DNA of 64,000 nt from Streptomyces sp. CHD11 (GTDB lineage: Bacteria > Actinomycetota > Actinomycetes > Streptomycetales > Streptomycetaceae), in assembly GCF_018638295.1 (NCBI RefSeq), contig NZ_JABTTS010000008.1, positions 62,001 to 126,000 on the forward strand. Reading direction: 5' to 3'. The notes under the pieces are model-generated. The model searched no databases and was not told the origin of the DNA. It saw nothing but the letters and a program-made list of their open reading frames with translations. Made by a program: the position numbers and the translations under genes. Shown here piece after piece: positions 8,079-18,263 of the stretch. The first letter of the stretch is position 1. Each line of letters opens with the position of its first letter.

Positions 8079-8783
8079 TCAGTCCGGTGTTCCCGGGCCG
8101 CGGGCCCCGGCCAGTGCCCGCTCCACCCCCGGCTCCTCGGGGCCGAGGAAGCGGGGATCGGGCCGGAACACCGCGTCCGTCGCCGCCTTCCCCGCCGCGA
8201 GGACCTCCCGGACGCCCCCGTAGTACCAGGTGACGTTGTGCGGCTCGTCGACACCGACGCCGTACGAGGAGACCCCGGCCCTCTCGCACAGCGCCACCGC
8301 CCGCCGGATGTGGAAGCCCTGGCTGATCAGCACCGCGCGGTCCACGCCGAAGATCCTCTTCGCGCGGACGCAGGAGTCCCAGGTGTCGAAGCCCGCGTAA
8401 TCGCTGACGATCCGCGCGTCGGGCACGCCGTGCCGGGTGAGGTACCCGCGCATCGCGTCCGGCTCGTCGTAGTCCTCGCGGCTGTTGTCGCCGGTGACCA
8501 GCACCACCTCGATCCGCCCCGCGCGGTACAGCTTCGCCGCCGCGTCCAGCCGGTGCGCGAGATACGGCGACGGCTCCCCGTCCCACAGGCCCGCGCCGAA
8601 GACCACGGCGACCTCGGTGCGCGGCACGTCGGCGGTGGTGCGCAGCCGTCCGTCCGTCGTCAGCCGCAGCCAGGTGGCCGGCAGCAGCGCCAGCACGCAC
8701 ACCGCCACGACCACCCGCACCAGCCGCCGCCGCCCCGCGCGGGTACGTGGCGGACGCGGGCGGCGCACTGCGAAACGGCGCAT
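8079..8783 (-). CDS. SanA/YdcF-like DUF218 membrane protein
   Basis: This 234-residue protein has a basic N-terminus, one membrane segment (about residues 21-40, LVRVVVAVCVLALLPATWL) and an extracytoplasmic DUF218 domain. Family features include VVFGAGLWDGEPSPYLAHRL, VLVTGDNSREDYDEPDAM, the TWDSCVRAK motif and VLISQGFHIRRAVAL. SanA-type proteins affect envelope barrier function and vancomycin exclusion, and ElyC relatives act in envelope carbon metabolism. The biochemical role of the family remains unclear. It is monocistronic and divergent from the chelatase gene. Confidence 0.86.
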   Translation of the reverse strand: MRRFAVRRPRPPRTRAGRRRLVRVVVAVCVLALLPATWLRLTTDGRLRTTADVPRTEVAVVFGAGLWDGEPSPYLAHRLDAAAKLYRAGRIEVVLVTGDNSREDYDEPDAMRGYLTRHGVPDARIVSDYAGFDTWDSCVRAKRIFGVDRAVLISQGFHIRRAVALCERAGVSSYGVGVDEPHNVTWYYGGVREVLAAGKAATDAVFRPDPRFLGPEEPGVERALAGARGPGTPD

Positions 8784-8994
8784 CGGACGGGCCCCTCCCG
8801 GTCGCTCCCCGACCCGGAGAGACGCCCCACCGGCCCCCGCGGTTCAGCCCCGGCCCTGTGACCTGCTTCACCCCCCTCAGGGCGACCGCAGGTCAACGGC
8901 CTCACACCGGCCGGGCCCGACCTCGTCGGCCGACGGAAAGCCCCCGTCACGCCCGCGCAACAGGAAGGCAACGTACCGCCGTCACGATCGCCGC

Positions 8995-9774
8995 ATGACG
9001 GCGTACACCCCGCACCACCGCACCGCCCGGCCCGCCCTCGTGGTCGTGGCCCACGGCAGCCGCGACCCGCGCGCGCTGAGCACCGTACGTCAGCTCCTGG
9101 AAGGGGTGCGCGCCCTGCGCCCCGGCCTGCCCGTGCACCTGGGCCACATCGAGCTGAACGCGCCGCTGCTCCCCGACACCCTGGCCCGGCTGGACGCGCG
9201 CGGCACCCGGTCCGCCGTCCTGGTGCCGCTGCTGCTCAGCCGGGGCTACCACGTCAGGCGGGACATCCCCGAGATGGCCGCCGGGGCACGGCTGCACACG
9301 CGCGTCGCCGCACCCCTCGGCCCGCACCCCCTGCTCGTGGACGCCCTGCAGGCCCGCCTCACCGAGGCCGGCTGGCGCACCCCGGCGGACGCGGCGGCGC
9401 GCCGCGCGAGCGGGGTCGTCCTCGCCGCCGCCGGCTCCCGCGACCCGGACGCGAAGGCCGACACCGGCCGCACCGCCCGGCTGCTCGCCGAACGTCTCGG
9501 AGTCCCCGTCGTCCCCGCCTACGCCTCCGCCGCCGCACCCACCGTCCCCGACGCCCTGCGCGCCCTGGCGGACCGGGGCCGCACCCGTGCCGCCGTCGCC
9601 TCCTACTTCACCGCCCCCGGCCGCTTCGCCGCGGAGTGCGCGGCGGCGGCACCCTGGATCGCCTCCACCCCCCTCGCCACCCACCCCGCCGTCCCCCGTC
9701 TCCTCCTTCACCGCTACGACGAGGCCGTACGGACCCCGTCCACATCCCCGCTGGAGCTGGCCTCCGCCTCCTGA
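8995..9774 (+). CDS. Sirohydrochlorin chelatase-like protein (CbiX/SirB family)
   Basis: This 259-residue protein has two CbiX-like halves: VVVAHGSRDPRAL near residue 15, with the metal-binding His, and a second half with VVLAAAGSRDPDAKAD. Family members insert Fe2+ or Co2+ into sirohydrochlorin, giving siroheme or cobalamin precursors. Siroheme is the cofactor of NirB, so its presence within 9 kb of the nir genes is sensible, although it is not in their operon. The ATG at 8995 was chosen because homology-like sequence begins right after it. The frame upstream is low-complexity. Confidence 0.85.
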   Translation: MTAYTPHHRTARPALVVVAHGSRDPRALSTVRQLLEGVRALRPGLPVHLGHIELNAPLLPDTLARLDARGTRSAVLVPLLLSRGYHVRRDIPEMAAGARLHTRVAAPLGPHPLLVDALQARLTEAGWRTPADAAARRASGVVLAAAGSRDPDAKADTGRTARLLAERLGVPVVPAYASAAAPTVPDALRALADRGRTRAAVASYFTAPGRFAAECAAAAPWIASTPLATHPAVPRLLLHRYDEAVRTPSTSPLELASAS

Positions 9775-9954
9775 CCACTCAGGGGCGCGGGGGTGTGGCG
9801 ACCGCGGCTCCGCCGCGCGGGCGCAGGGGTCCGGGGGCGAAGCCCTCCGGGGACGGGTACGGGCGGCGGGGCGAGAACCCGAGGCACGCCCCACCGCGTC
9901 CCACCACGCCCCACCCTCGCCCCCGCTGTCACACCTGCCCCGTACTGTCATGAC

Positions 9955-11229
9955 ATGGAAGGCACCGCACCCCCCACCGCATACGACCTGACGTCAGTCG
10001 CCCGCTACGCCCCGGAACCGGACAAGCGCCCCGGCCGCACCGCCTTCCAACGCGACCGTGCCCGCGTCCTGCACTCCGCCTCCCTCCGCCGTCTCGCCGG
10101 CAAGACGCAGGTCGTCACCCCCGGCGGACCGCACCAGGTGTGGGACGCGAGCCCCCGCACCCGCCTCACCCACTCCCTCGAGTGCGCCCAGGTCGGCCGC
10201 GAGCTCGGCGCCGCCCTCGGCTGCGACCCCGATCTCGTCGAGGCCGCCTGCCTCTCCCACGACCTGGGCCATCCGCCCTTCGGCCACAACGGCGAACAGG
10301 CGCTGAACGAGTTCGCGCGGGACTGCGGCGGCTTCGAGGGCAACGCCCAGTCGCTGCGCCTGCTCACCCGTATCGAACCCAAGCGGTTCACCCCCGAGGG
10401 CTCCGTCGGCCTGAACCTCACCCGCGCCGCCCTCGACGCCGCCACCAAGTACCCCTGGCCCCGCGGCGCCCACCCCGCAGTCCCGGCCTCACCGAAGTTC
10501 GGGGTCTACGACGACGACCGCCCCGTCTTCGACTGGGTGCGCGAAGGGGCCCCCGGCACCCGGGTCTGCTTCGAGGCCCAGGTCATGGACTGGTCCGACG
10601 ACGTGGCCTACTCGGTGCACGACGTGGAGGACGGCCTGCACGCCGGCCACATCGACCCGAACTGCCTGCACGCCGATCCGGAACGGGAAGCCGTCTTCGC
10701 CGTCGCCGTCGCCCGGTACGTCCCCGCGGACACCGACCCCGCCGAACTGGCGGAAGCCCTCGACCGCCTCCTCGACCAGGACTGGTGGCCGCACGGCTAC
10801 GACGGCACCGCCGTCGCCCAGGCCCGGCTCAAGGACGCCACCAGCCAGCTCATCGGCCGCTTCTGCCTCGCCGCTGAGGGCGCCACCCGGAAGGCCTTCG
10901 GCACCGGGCGCCTCACCCGATACGGGGCCGAGCTGGTCGTGCCGCGCGGCACCCGCATGGAGTGCGCGGTCCTCAAGGCGGTCGCCGACCGCTACGTCAT
11001 GCAGCGCGCCGAACAGGAACTGCTCCGCGCCGACCAGCGCGTCGTCGTACTCGAACTGGCCGAGGCGCTCACCGTCCGCGCGCCCGACGGACTGGACCCG
11101 CAGTTCCGCACCCTGTTCGACAAGGCCCCCGACGACCGGGCCCGCAAGCGGGTGATCGTGGACCAGATCGCGTCCCTCACGGACGACTCCGCCCGCTCCC
11201 TGCACGCCCTGCTCATGGGGCGGCCGTGA
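9955..11229 (+). CDS. dgt: Deoxyguanosinetriphosphate triphosphohydrolase-like HD protein
   Basis: This 424-residue HD-domain phosphohydrolase converts dNTPs (classically dGTP) to deoxynucleoside and triphosphate. The metal site is visible: [12 protein letters not shown] supplies the first His, [16 protein letters not shown] supplies the HD pair and the following His, and [13 protein letters not shown] supplies the distal Asp. The start at 9955 (ATG) precedes a typical opening that includes [19 protein letters not shown]. It is encoded upstream of dnaG with only the flavoprotein gene between, a common actinobacterial arrangement. Exact nucleotide preference cannot be read from sequence. Confidence 0.93.
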   Translation: MEGTAPPTAYDLTSVARYAPEPDKRPGRTAFQRDRARVLHSASLRRLAGKTQVVTPGGPHQVWDASPRTRLTHSLECAQVGRELGAALGCDPDLVEAACLSHDLGHPPFGHNGEQALNEFARDCGGFEGNAQSLRLLTRIEPKRFTPEGSVGLNLTRAALDAATKYPWPRGAHPAVPASPKFGVYDDDRPVFDWVREGAPGTRVCFEAQVMDWSDDVAYSVHDVEDGLHAGHIDPNCLHADPEREAVFAVAVARYVPADTDPAELAEALDRLLDQDWWPHGYDGTAVAQARLKDATSQLIGRFCLAAEGATRKAFGTGRLTRYGAELVVPRGTRMECAVLKAVADRYVMQRAEQELLRADQRVVVLELAEALTVRAPDGLDPQFRTLFDKAPDDRARKRVIVDQIASLTDDSARSLHALLMGRP

Positions 11230-11346
11230 GCGGCACGGCCCCGGGCCGGCCGTGACCGGCGTGGCCTGATCGACGCGCTCCCCCTTACGGCATGATTTCG
11301 CGTGCGGGAGGCTCAAGGTGGCAACACCCTCAAGAGGAGGCATCAC

Positions 11347-12621
11347 GTGGTCGACGCGGATCAGACTTTTGTCATCGTCGGAGGCGGACTGGCCGGCGCC
11401 AAGGCGGCCGAGACGCTGAGAACGGAGGGCTTCACCGGCCGCGTGATACTGATCTGCGACGAACGCGACCACCCGTACGAGCGTCCGCCCCTGTCCAAGG
11501 GGTACCTCCTCGGCAAGGAGGAACGCGACAGCGTCTTCGTCCACGAGCCCGCCTGGTACGCGCGTCACGACGTCGAACTGCACCTCGGCCAGACCGTCGA
11601 CGCCATCGACCGTGCCGCGAGGACCGTCCGCTTCGGCGACGACGGCACCACCGTCCACTACGACAAGCTGCTGCTCGCCACCGGCGCCGAGCCGCGCCGC
11701 CTGGACGTCCCGGGCACGGATCTCGCCGGCGTCCACCATCTGCGGCGCCTCGCCCACTCCGAGCGCCTCAAGGGCGTGCTCTCCTCCCTCGGCCGGGACA
11801 ACGGCCACCTGGTGATCGCCGGCGCGGGCTGGATCGGCCTGGAGATCGCGGCTGCGGCCCGTCAGTACGGCGCGGAGGTCACCGTCGTCCACCGGGGGCA
11901 GACCCCGCTGCACTCGGTCCTCGGCCCCGAACTCGGGCAGCTCTTCGCCGACCTGCACCACGAGCACGGAGTGCGCTTCCACTTCGGCGCCACGCTCACC
12001 GGGATCACCGGACAGGACGGCATGGTGCTCGCCGCCCGCACCGACGACGGCGAGGAACACCCGGCGCATGCCGTCCTCGCGGCGATCGGAGCGGCCCCGC
12101 GGGTCGCTCTCGCTGAGGCCGCGGGACTGGAGCTCGCCGACCCCGCGGCCGGCGGGGGCGTCCTCGTCGACGAGCGGCTGCGCACCTCCGACCCGGACGT
12201 CTACGCGGCCGGAGACGTGGCGTCCTTCCCGCACGGTGTCTTCGGCACGCGCCTGCGGGTGGAGCACTGGGCCAACGCGCTGAACGGCGGCCCGGCGGCG
12301 GCACGCTCGATGCTGGGCCGGGAGGAGCGCTACGACCGCGTCCCCTACTTCTTCAGCGACCAGTACGACCTGGGGATGGAGTACTCCGGGTGGGCGCCGC
12401 CCGGATCGTACGACCAGGTGGTCATCCGGGGCGACGCGGGCAAGCGGCAGTTCATCGCGTTCTGGGTGAAGGAGGGGCACGTCCTCGCGGGGATGAACGT
12501 GAACGTGTGGGATGTCACCGGACCGATCCAGGGGATGATCCGGTCCCGGCAGCCGGTGGACACGGAGGCGCTGGGGGACCCGCACGTGCCGCTGGAGAGC
12601 CTCGTGGCCCGGACGTCCTAG
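11347..12621 (+). CDS. Ferredoxin/rubredoxin reductase-like FAD/NAD(P) oxidoreductase
   Basis: This 424-residue flavoprotein has an N-terminal FAD-binding motif FVIVGGGLAGAKAAETL, a conserved YERPPLSKGYL stretch, a second NAD(P)H-binding motif VIAGAGWIGLEIAAAA and the VYAAGDVASFP closing motif. A C-terminal reductase domain contains the typical EYSGWAP segment. It likely transfers electrons from NAD(P)H to a small ferredoxin or rubredoxin, but no such carrier gene adjoins it. GTG at 11347 was chosen because AGGAGG lies 9 nt upstream and the Rossmann fold starts immediately after. An upstream ATG at 11302 would add 15 residues and lacks a comparable site. Confidence 0.87.
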   Translation: MVDADQTFVIVGGGLAGAKAAETLRTEGFTGRVILICDERDHPYERPPLSKGYLLGKEERDSVFVHEPAWYARHDVELHLGQTVDAIDRAARTVRFGDDGTTVHYDKLLLATGAEPRRLDVPGTDLAGVHHLRRLAHSERLKGVLSSLGRDNGHLVIAGAGWIGLEIAAAARQYGAEVTVVHRGQTPLHSVLGPELGQLFADLHHEHGVRFHFGATLTGITGQDGMVLAARTDDGEEHPAHAVLAAIGAAPRVALAEAAGLELADPAAGGGVLVDERLRTSDPDVYAAGDVASFPHGVFGTRLRVEHWANALNGGPAAARSMLGREERYDRVPYFFSDQYDLGMEYSGWAPPGSYDQVVIRGDAGKRQFIAFWVKEGHVLAGMNVNVWDVTGPIQGMIRSRQPVDTEALGDPHVPLESLVARTS

Positions 12622-12921
12622 GGTCTTTCGTCCGGGTCGGGCCGGATCAGGGAGCGGGGTCCGGTGCCGTGCGCCGCAAGGCGGAGGAGGGCGGCGGAGC
12701 CCTGACAACCGGCGGCAACGCGGCGAGGCGCGGTGCCGGGGCCCGCGAGCCCGGCATGATCCGAACGAGAGGACCTGGGCGCCCGCCGGGTCCCGCCGCC
12801 GCGGGTGCGGTGCCGTCGTGGCTGGTCGCGCCCGCGCGGCGGAGCACCGCCGCACGCCCCGCGGCCGGTGCCGGGCACCGCGCGCCCCGGAGGTGTCACA
12901 GCGCACCCGTAGAATCCAGGT
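12622..12921. other. Intergenic region before dnaG
   Basis: These 300 bp between two same-strand genes are GC-rich, with several short inverted repeats (for example around 12670-12690 and 12835-12850). No open frame with a credible start, RNA gene or recognisable riboswitch was seen. It presumably contains the dnaG promoter. Confidence 0.5.
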
Positions 12922-14859
12922 GTGGCTGGGCGGATCAATGATGAGGACGTGAAGGCGGTTCGGGACGCGGTCCCGATCGACGCCGTGGTGTCCGAGTACC
13001 TCCAGCTGCGCAGCGCGGGCGGCGGAAACCTCAAGGGTCTCTGCCCCTTCCACGACGAGAAGTCGCCGTCCTTCCAGGTCAGCCCGAGCAAGGGGTTCTT
13101 CCACTGCTTCGGCTGCCAGGAGGGCGGCGACACCATCACGTTCGTGATGAAGATCGACCACCTCTCCTTCTCGGAGGCGGTCGAGCGGCTCGCCGGACAG
13201 GCCGGCATCACCCTGCGCTACGAGGAGGGCGGGTACAACCCCACCCACCAGCGCGGCGAGCGCATCCGTCTGGTCGAGGCCCACAAGATCGCCGCGGAGT
13301 GGTACGCGGAACAGCTCGCGACCTCCCCCGAGGCGGACACCGGCCGGATCTTCCTCGCCGACCGCGGCTTCGACCAGGCCGCCGCCCTGCACTTCGGCGT
13401 CGGCTACAGCCCCCAGGGCTGGGACCACCTCACCCGCTTCCTGCGCGGCAAGGGCTTCAGCGACAAGGAACTCCTCCTCTCCGGACTCTCCCAGGAGGGC
13501 CGCCGGGGCCCCATCGACCGCTTCCGCGGCCGGCTGATGTGGCCCATCCGCGACATCGGCGGCGAAGTCGTCGGCTTCGGCGCCCGCAAGCTCTACGAGG
13601 CGGACAACGGCCCGAAGTACCTCAACACCCCCGATACCGCGATCTACAAGAAGTCCCAGGTCCTCTACGGCATCGACCTGGCGAAGAAGGACATCGCCAA
13701 GGCCTCCCGCGCGGTCGTCGTCGAGGGCTACACCGACGTCATGGCCTGCCACCTCGCGGGTGTCACCACCGCCATCGCCACCTGCGGCACCGCCTTCGGC
13801 GGCGACCACATCAAGATCCTGCGCCGGCTCCTCATGGACAACGGCAGCGCACGGGTGATCTTCACCTTCGACGGTGACGCGGCCGGCCAGAAGGCGGCCC
13901 TGCGCGCCTTCGAGGACGACCAGAAGTTCGCCGCCGAGACCTACATCGCCATCGCGCCCGACGGCATGGACCCCTGCGACCTGCGTCTCGCCAAGGGCGA
14001 CGAGGCCGTGGCCGAGCTGGCCGAACCCCGCACCCCGCTCTTCGAGTTCGCCCTCCGTCAGGTCGTCCGCCGCTACGACCTGGAGACCCCGGCCGGCCGG
14101 GCCGGCGCCCTCGACGAGGCCGCGCCGATCGTCGCGCGCATCAAGAACAGCGGCGCCCAGCACGAGGTCGCCGTCCAGCTCGCCGGAATGCTCGGCATCC
14201 TCGACACCCAGTTCGTCGTCAAACGGGTCGCCCAGCTGGCCCGCTGGGCCCGCGACCGGGGCGGCAAGGGCCCCGCCGGCCCCGGCCGGCAGCAGCAGCG
14301 CGGCGGCGGTGGCGCCGGCCCGCAGGCGTACACGCCCGACGGGTCCGGCCCGCGCGGACCCGCCCTCAACCTCCGCAACCCCGTCTTCGCCACCGAACGC
14401 GAACTGCTCAAGCTCGCCCTCCAGTGCCCGGAACTGGTCTCCCCGGCCTTCGACGCGTACGGCGTCGACGAGTTCACCGCCCCGCCCTACGTGGCCGTGC
14501 GCCAGGCGATCCTGGACGCGGGCGGCGCCGAGCACGGCGTCCAGGACCCGCAGGAGTACCTGGTCCGGGTGCGCGAGGCCGCCCCCGACGACACCGTCCG
14601 CGCCATGGTCACCGAACTCGCGGTCGAGGCGATCATGCTGCACCGGGGAGTCAAGGAGGTCGACGAGACCTACGCGGGCGCCCAGCTGGTCACCGTCCGC
14701 CGCCGTGCCGTCGAGCGCCGCATCCGCGACATCACCGGCCGCCTCACCCGCCTCGGCGCCCACGGAGACCCGGCCGAACTGGCTTCCGTACAGAACGAGT
14801 TGTGGGTCCTCCAGCAGTACGACCAGACGCTGCGCGCGCACGGAGCGGCGGCGCTGTGA
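12922..14859 (+). CDS. dnaG: DNA primase
   Basis: This 645-residue primase makes RNA primers at the replication fork. An N-terminal CHC2 zinc finger is formed by C41, H44, C62 and C65 (CPFHDE and HCFGC). The catalytic core shows RFRGRLMWPIRD, the Toprim motif VVVEGYTDVMA and the metal-binding FTFDGDAAGQKA. A Gly/Gln-rich linker (near residues 455-470) leads to the C-terminal DnaB-interacting domain. The GTG start at 12922 opens directly into the zinc-binding domain; the ribosome site is weak (CCAGG). It is followed by a sigma factor gene after 277 bp, recalling the dnaG-rpoD association in other bacteria. Confidence 0.97.
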   Translation: MAGRINDEDVKAVRDAVPIDAVVSEYLQLRSAGGGNLKGLCPFHDEKSPSFQVSPSKGFFHCFGCQEGGDTITFVMKIDHLSFSEAVERLAGQAGITLRYEEGGYNPTHQRGERIRLVEAHKIAAEWYAEQLATSPEADTGRIFLADRGFDQAAALHFGVGYSPQGWDHLTRFLRGKGFSDKELLLSGLSQEGRRGPIDRFRGRLMWPIRDIGGEVVGFGARKLYEADNGPKYLNTPDTAIYKKSQVLYGIDLAKKDIAKASRAVVVEGYTDVMACHLAGVTTAIATCGTAFGGDHIKILRRLLMDNGSARVIFTFDGDAAGQKAALRAFEDDQKFAAETYIAIAPDGMDPCDLRLAKGDEAVAELAEPRTPLFEFALRQVVRRYDLETPAGRAGALDEAAPIVARIKNSGAQHEVAVQLAGMLGILDTQFVVKRVAQLARWARDRGGKGPAGPGRQQQRGGGGAGPQAYTPDGSGPRGPALNLRNPVFATERELLKLALQCPELVSPAFDAYGVDEFTAPPYVAVRQAILDAGGAEHGVQDPQEYLVRVREAAPDDTVRAMVTELAVEAIMLHRGVKEVDETYAGAQLVTVRRRAVERRIRDITGRLTRLGAHGDPAELASVQNELWVLQQYDQTLRAHGAAAL

Positions 14860-15136
14860 GGCCGGCCGGGGCGCCAGGGACCCGGCCGCGCTGATGCACC
14901 CGGTCACGCACCGGACGCAAAAAGTCACCGCACGCCCCTCGTGGGGACGATGTGTCGTACTCCACACTGGTGGCGGTGCCTGAGTCCTCGGAGCGCGGCC
15001 GATCCGTCACCGACGGGTCCCGGACATCCGCGGTTCCGCCCATCGTGTACGGGACGGACAGCGGCGAGGTCGCCGACTCCGCCCCCGAAGTACCGCTGCC
15101 CCACCCCCGGCAGCGATCATCCTGGAGGTCGCCCCC

Positions 15137-16261
15137 GTGCAGACCCAGACCCAGACCCTCACCCCGCCCGACGCGGACGTTCTCGTCGCCATGCCCGCGC
15201 AGGGCCGTGTCGCGCACCACCCCGGGAAGCCGCCCGAGCCCGCCGCATCGCCCGCCGGGCCGGCCGGAACGCCCGCCGGGCCGGCCGCGGCGTCACCCGA
15301 GCCCGACGATCCGGCGGAACCGCCCGCGCCCGTCCGCACCGAGAGCGGCAGTCCCTCCTCGGACCTGTTCCGCCAGTACCTGCGCGAGATCGGCCGCATC
15401 CCGCTGCTCACCGCCGCCGAGGAGGTCGAACTCGCCCGCCGGGTGGAAGCCGGGCTCTTCGCCGAGGACAGGCTGCGCCGCGCCCCCGACCTGGACAGCA
15501 GCCTGGCGCTCGACCTCGACCGGCTGGTCGTCATGGGCCGGATGGCCAAGCGGCGGCTGATCGAGGCGAACCTGCGGCTCGTCGTCTCCGTCGCCAAGCG
15601 GTACGTGGGCCGGGGGCTGACCATGCTCGACCTGGTCCAGGAGGGCAATCTGGGGCTGATCCGGGCGGTCGAGAAGTTCGACTACGCGCGCGGCTACAAG
15701 TTCTCCACCTACGCCACATGGTGGATCCGCCAGGCCATGTCCCGTGCGCTGGCCGACCAGGCCCGCACGATCCGGGTGCCCGTGCACGTGGTCGAACTGA
15801 TCAACCGCGTGGTGCGGGTGCAGCGGCGGATGCTCCAGGAGCGCGGCTACGAGCCGACGCCGGGCGAGGTCGCCGCGCAGCTCGATCTGTCGCCCGAGCG
15901 GGTGGGGGAGGTGCTGCGGCTGGCGCAGGAGCCGGTGTCGCTGCACGCGCCGGTGGGGGAGGAGGACGACGTCGCGCTCGGTGACCTCATCGAGGACGGT
16001 GACGCCGCGAGTCCGGTGGAGTCGGCGGCGTTCCTGCTGCTGCGGGAGCATCTGGAGGCGGTGCTGTCGACGCTGGGGGAGCGGGAGCGGAAAGTGGTGC
16101 AGCTGCGCTACGGGCTGGTGGACGGGCGTCCGCGGACGCTGGAGGAGATCGGGCGGATCTTCGGTGTGACGCGGGAGCGTATACGGCAGATCGAGTCCAA
16201 GACGCTGAACAAGCTGCGCGATCATGCCTTCGCGGATCAGCTGCGGGGGTATCTGGACTGA
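15137..16261 (+). CDS. hrdA: RNA polymerase sigma-70 family factor, HrdA-type
   Basis: This 374-residue group 1/2 sigma factor has an N-terminal Pro/Ala-rich region without the long acidic extension of HrdB. Region 1.2 is [20 protein letters not shown]. Regions 2.1-2.4 include [36 protein letters not shown] and the promoter -10 reading helix [18 protein letters not shown]. Region 3 begins [12 protein letters not shown]. Region 4.2 carries the helix-turn-helix in [20 protein letters not shown]. The GTG start has GGAGG seven bases upstream. It is assigned to HrdA rather than HrdC or HrdD by its position after dgt and dnaG, which I recall from S. coelicolor. The family is certain; the letter is inferred. 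Confidence 0.85.
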   Translation: MQTQTQTLTPPDADVLVAMPAQGRVAHHPGKPPEPAASPAGPAGTPAGPAAASPEPDDPAEPPAPVRTESGSPSSDLFRQYLREIGRIPLLTAAEEVELARRVEAGLFAEDRLRRAPDLDSSLALDLDRLVVMGRMAKRRLIEANLRLVVSVAKRYVGRGLTMLDLVQEGNLGLIRAVEKFDYARGYKFSTYATWWIRQAMSRALADQARTIRVPVHVVELINRVVRVQRRMLQERGYEPTPGEVAAQLDLSPERVGEVLRLAQEPVSLHAPVGEEDDVALGDLIEDGDAASPVESAAFLLLREHLEAVLSTLGERERKVVQLRYGLVDGRPRTLEEIGRIFGVTRERIRQIESKTLNKLRDHAFADQLRGYLD

Positions 16262-16334
16262 CCTCTCCTCGCCCCCGCCGCCCCTTCCCGTCCCGGACCT
16301 GGGGTCCGGGGGCAGCGATCCCGGGGACGACGGG

Positions 16335-18263
16335 TCAGTCGACCACGGCCACCGCCTCCGCGAACTGGGCCCTGTACAGGCGGGCGTACGCGCCGTCCGC
16401 CGCCAGCAGCGCCTCGTGCCCGCCCTGTTCCACGATCGCCCCGTCCTCCATGACCAGGATCGTGTCCGCGTCCCGAACCGTCGACAACCGGTGCGCGATC
16501 ACGAACGACGTCCGTCCGTGCGCCAGCCGCGCCATCGCCTTCTGGATCAGCACCTCCGTGCGCGTGTCCACGGAACTCGTCGCCTCGTCCAGCACCAGAA
16601 TCACCGGATCGGACAGGAACGCCCGCGCGATGGTGATCAGCTGCTTCTCACCCGCGCTGACACCCGACCCCTCGTCGTCGATCACGGTGTCGTACCCGTC
16701 GGGCAGCGTCCGCACGAACCGGTCGGCGTGCGCCGCCCGTGCCGCCTCCTCGATCTCCTCCCGGCCGACCTCGCGGGACGCCCCGTACGCGATGTTCTCC
16801 GCGATGGTGCCGCCGAACAGCCAGGTGTCCTGGAGTACCATGCCGATCCCGGCGCGCAGTTCGTCCCTGGACATCCGGGCGATGTCCACCCCGTCGAGCG
16901 TGATCCGCCCGCCGGACACCTCGTAGAACCGCATCAGCAGGTTGACCAGGGTCGTCTTGCCGGCGCCCGTCGGGCCGACGATGGCGACCGTGTGGCCGGG
17001 GTCCACCGTCAGCGACAGGTCCTCGATCAGCGGCTTCTCGGGGTCGTAGCGGAACGCCACCCGCTCCAGCGCCACCCGCCCGCGCAGCCGTTCCGGCTTC
17101 TCGGCCGCGACGGGGTCGGCCTCCTGCTCGCCGGCGTCCAGCAGTTCGAAGACCCGCTCGGCCGAGGCGACCCCCGACTGCACCAGGTTCGCCATCGACG
17201 CGACCTGCGTCAGGGGCATCGAGAACTGGCGGGAGTACTGGATGAACGCCTGCACGTCACCGATGGACAGCGCGCCCGAGGCGACCCGCAGCCCGCCGAC
17301 GACCGCCACCAGCACATAGTTGATGTTCGACACGAAGAACATCAGCGGCTGCATGACGCCGCTGTTGAACTGCGCCTTGAACCCGGCCTCGTACAGCGCC
17401 TCGTTCTCCTCGGCGAAGCGCTTCGCCGACTCGTCCTGCCGTCCGAAGACCTTCACCAGGGTGTGTCCGGTGTACATCTCCTCGATGTGCGCGTTGAGCG
17501 TTCCGGTGGTCCGCCACTGCTGCACGAAGTGCGGCTGCGACCGCTTGCCCACCCGCGTGGCGACGACGAACGAGAGCGGCACCGTCACCAGCGCGACCAG
17601 CGCGAGGATCCACGAGACGTAGAACATCATCGCGAGCACACCGACGATGGTGAGCAGTGAGTTGATCAGCTGGCCCATCGACTGCTGAAGTGTCTGCCCG
17701 ATGTTGTCGATGTCGTTGGTGGCGCGGCTGAGCACCTCACCGCGCTGCCGCTTGTCGAAGTACGACAGCGGCAGCCGCGACAGTTTCGTCTGCACGTCCT
17801 CGCGCATCCGGAACATGGTGCGGTTGACGGCCCGGTTCACCAGCCGGGTCGCCACGGCCATCAGCAGACCGGCGAGCAGGAACAACGCCAGCGCGAACAG
17901 CAGGACCTGGCCCACCTCCGTGAAGTCGATGCCCTCACCGGGGGTGAAGTCGGTGCTGCGGAGCATGTCGGCGGCATCTCCCTCGCCCCGCTCCCGCATG
18001 GAGTCGAGCACCTGCTCCTTGGTGGCGCCCTCCGGCAGGTCACGTCCGACGATGCCGGCGAAGATCAGGTCGGTGGCCGCACCGAGGATCTTCGGCCCGA
18101 TCACGCTGAGACCCACGCTCAGTACGACACAGGCCAGCAGCCCGTAGGTCGTCAGGCGTTCCGGTCCGAACCGGGCGATCAGCCGTTTGCTCGACCCCGT
18201 GAAGTCGAGCGAGCGCTGGTCGGGGCCGCCCCCGGCCATCATCCGTCCTCCGGGCCCGGCCAT
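16335..18263 (-). CDS. ABC exporter half-transporter, second subunit
   Basis: This 642-residue fused permease-ATPase has six membrane helices in its first 350 residues. Its nucleotide-binding domain contains Walker A (GPTGAGKTT), signature GVSAGEKQL and Walker B ILVLDEATSSVD, with a full catalytic Glu and a His in IAHRLSTV. It pairs with the upstream gene, which it overlaps as TGATG, to make a heterodimeric multidrug or lipid-type exporter. A roughly 40-residue periplasmic-facing insert (RDLPEGATKEQVL and onward) lies between TM helices 1 and 2. The substrate is unknown. The ATPase site here is canonical, unlike that of its partner. Confidence 0.92.
   Translation of the reverse strand: MAGPGGRMMAGGGPDQRSLDFTGSSKRLIARFGPERLTTYGLLACVVLSVGLSVIGPKILGAATDLIFAGIVGRDLPEGATKEQVLDSMRERGEGDAADMLRSTDFTPGEGIDFTEVGQVLLFALALFLLAGLLMAVATRLVNRAVNRTMFRMREDVQTKLSRLPLSYFDKRQRGEVLSRATNDIDNIGQTLQQSMGQLINSLLTIVGVLAMMFYVSWILALVALVTVPLSFVVATRVGKRSQPHFVQQWRTTGTLNAHIEEMYTGHTLVKVFGRQDESAKRFAEENEALYEAGFKAQFNSGVMQPLMFFVSNINYVLVAVVGGLRVASGALSIGDVQAFIQYSRQFSMPLTQVASMANLVQSGVASAERVFELLDAGEQEADPVAAEKPERLRGRVALERVAFRYDPEKPLIEDLSLTVDPGHTVAIVGPTGAGKTTLVNLLMRFYEVSGGRITLDGVDIARMSRDELRAGIGMVLQDTWLFGGTIAENIAYGASREVGREEIEEAARAAHADRFVRTLPDGYDTVIDDEGSGVSAGEKQLITIARAFLSDPVILVLDEATSSVDTRTEVLIQKAMARLAHGRTSFVIAHRLSTVRDADTILVMEDGAIVEQGGHEALLAADGAYARLYRAQFAEAVAVVD

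Noticed and set aside
12622..12921. Possible riboswitch or small RNA before dnaG
   Set aside because: Only GC-rich short inverted repeats; no conserved riboswitch core could be recognised.
10489..14967. A very long open frame (over 1400 codons) on the minus strand opposite dgt, the flavoprotein and dnaG
   Set aside because: It is antisense to three well-supported genes and its open state follows from high GC at third codon positions; the product has no recognisable domain.
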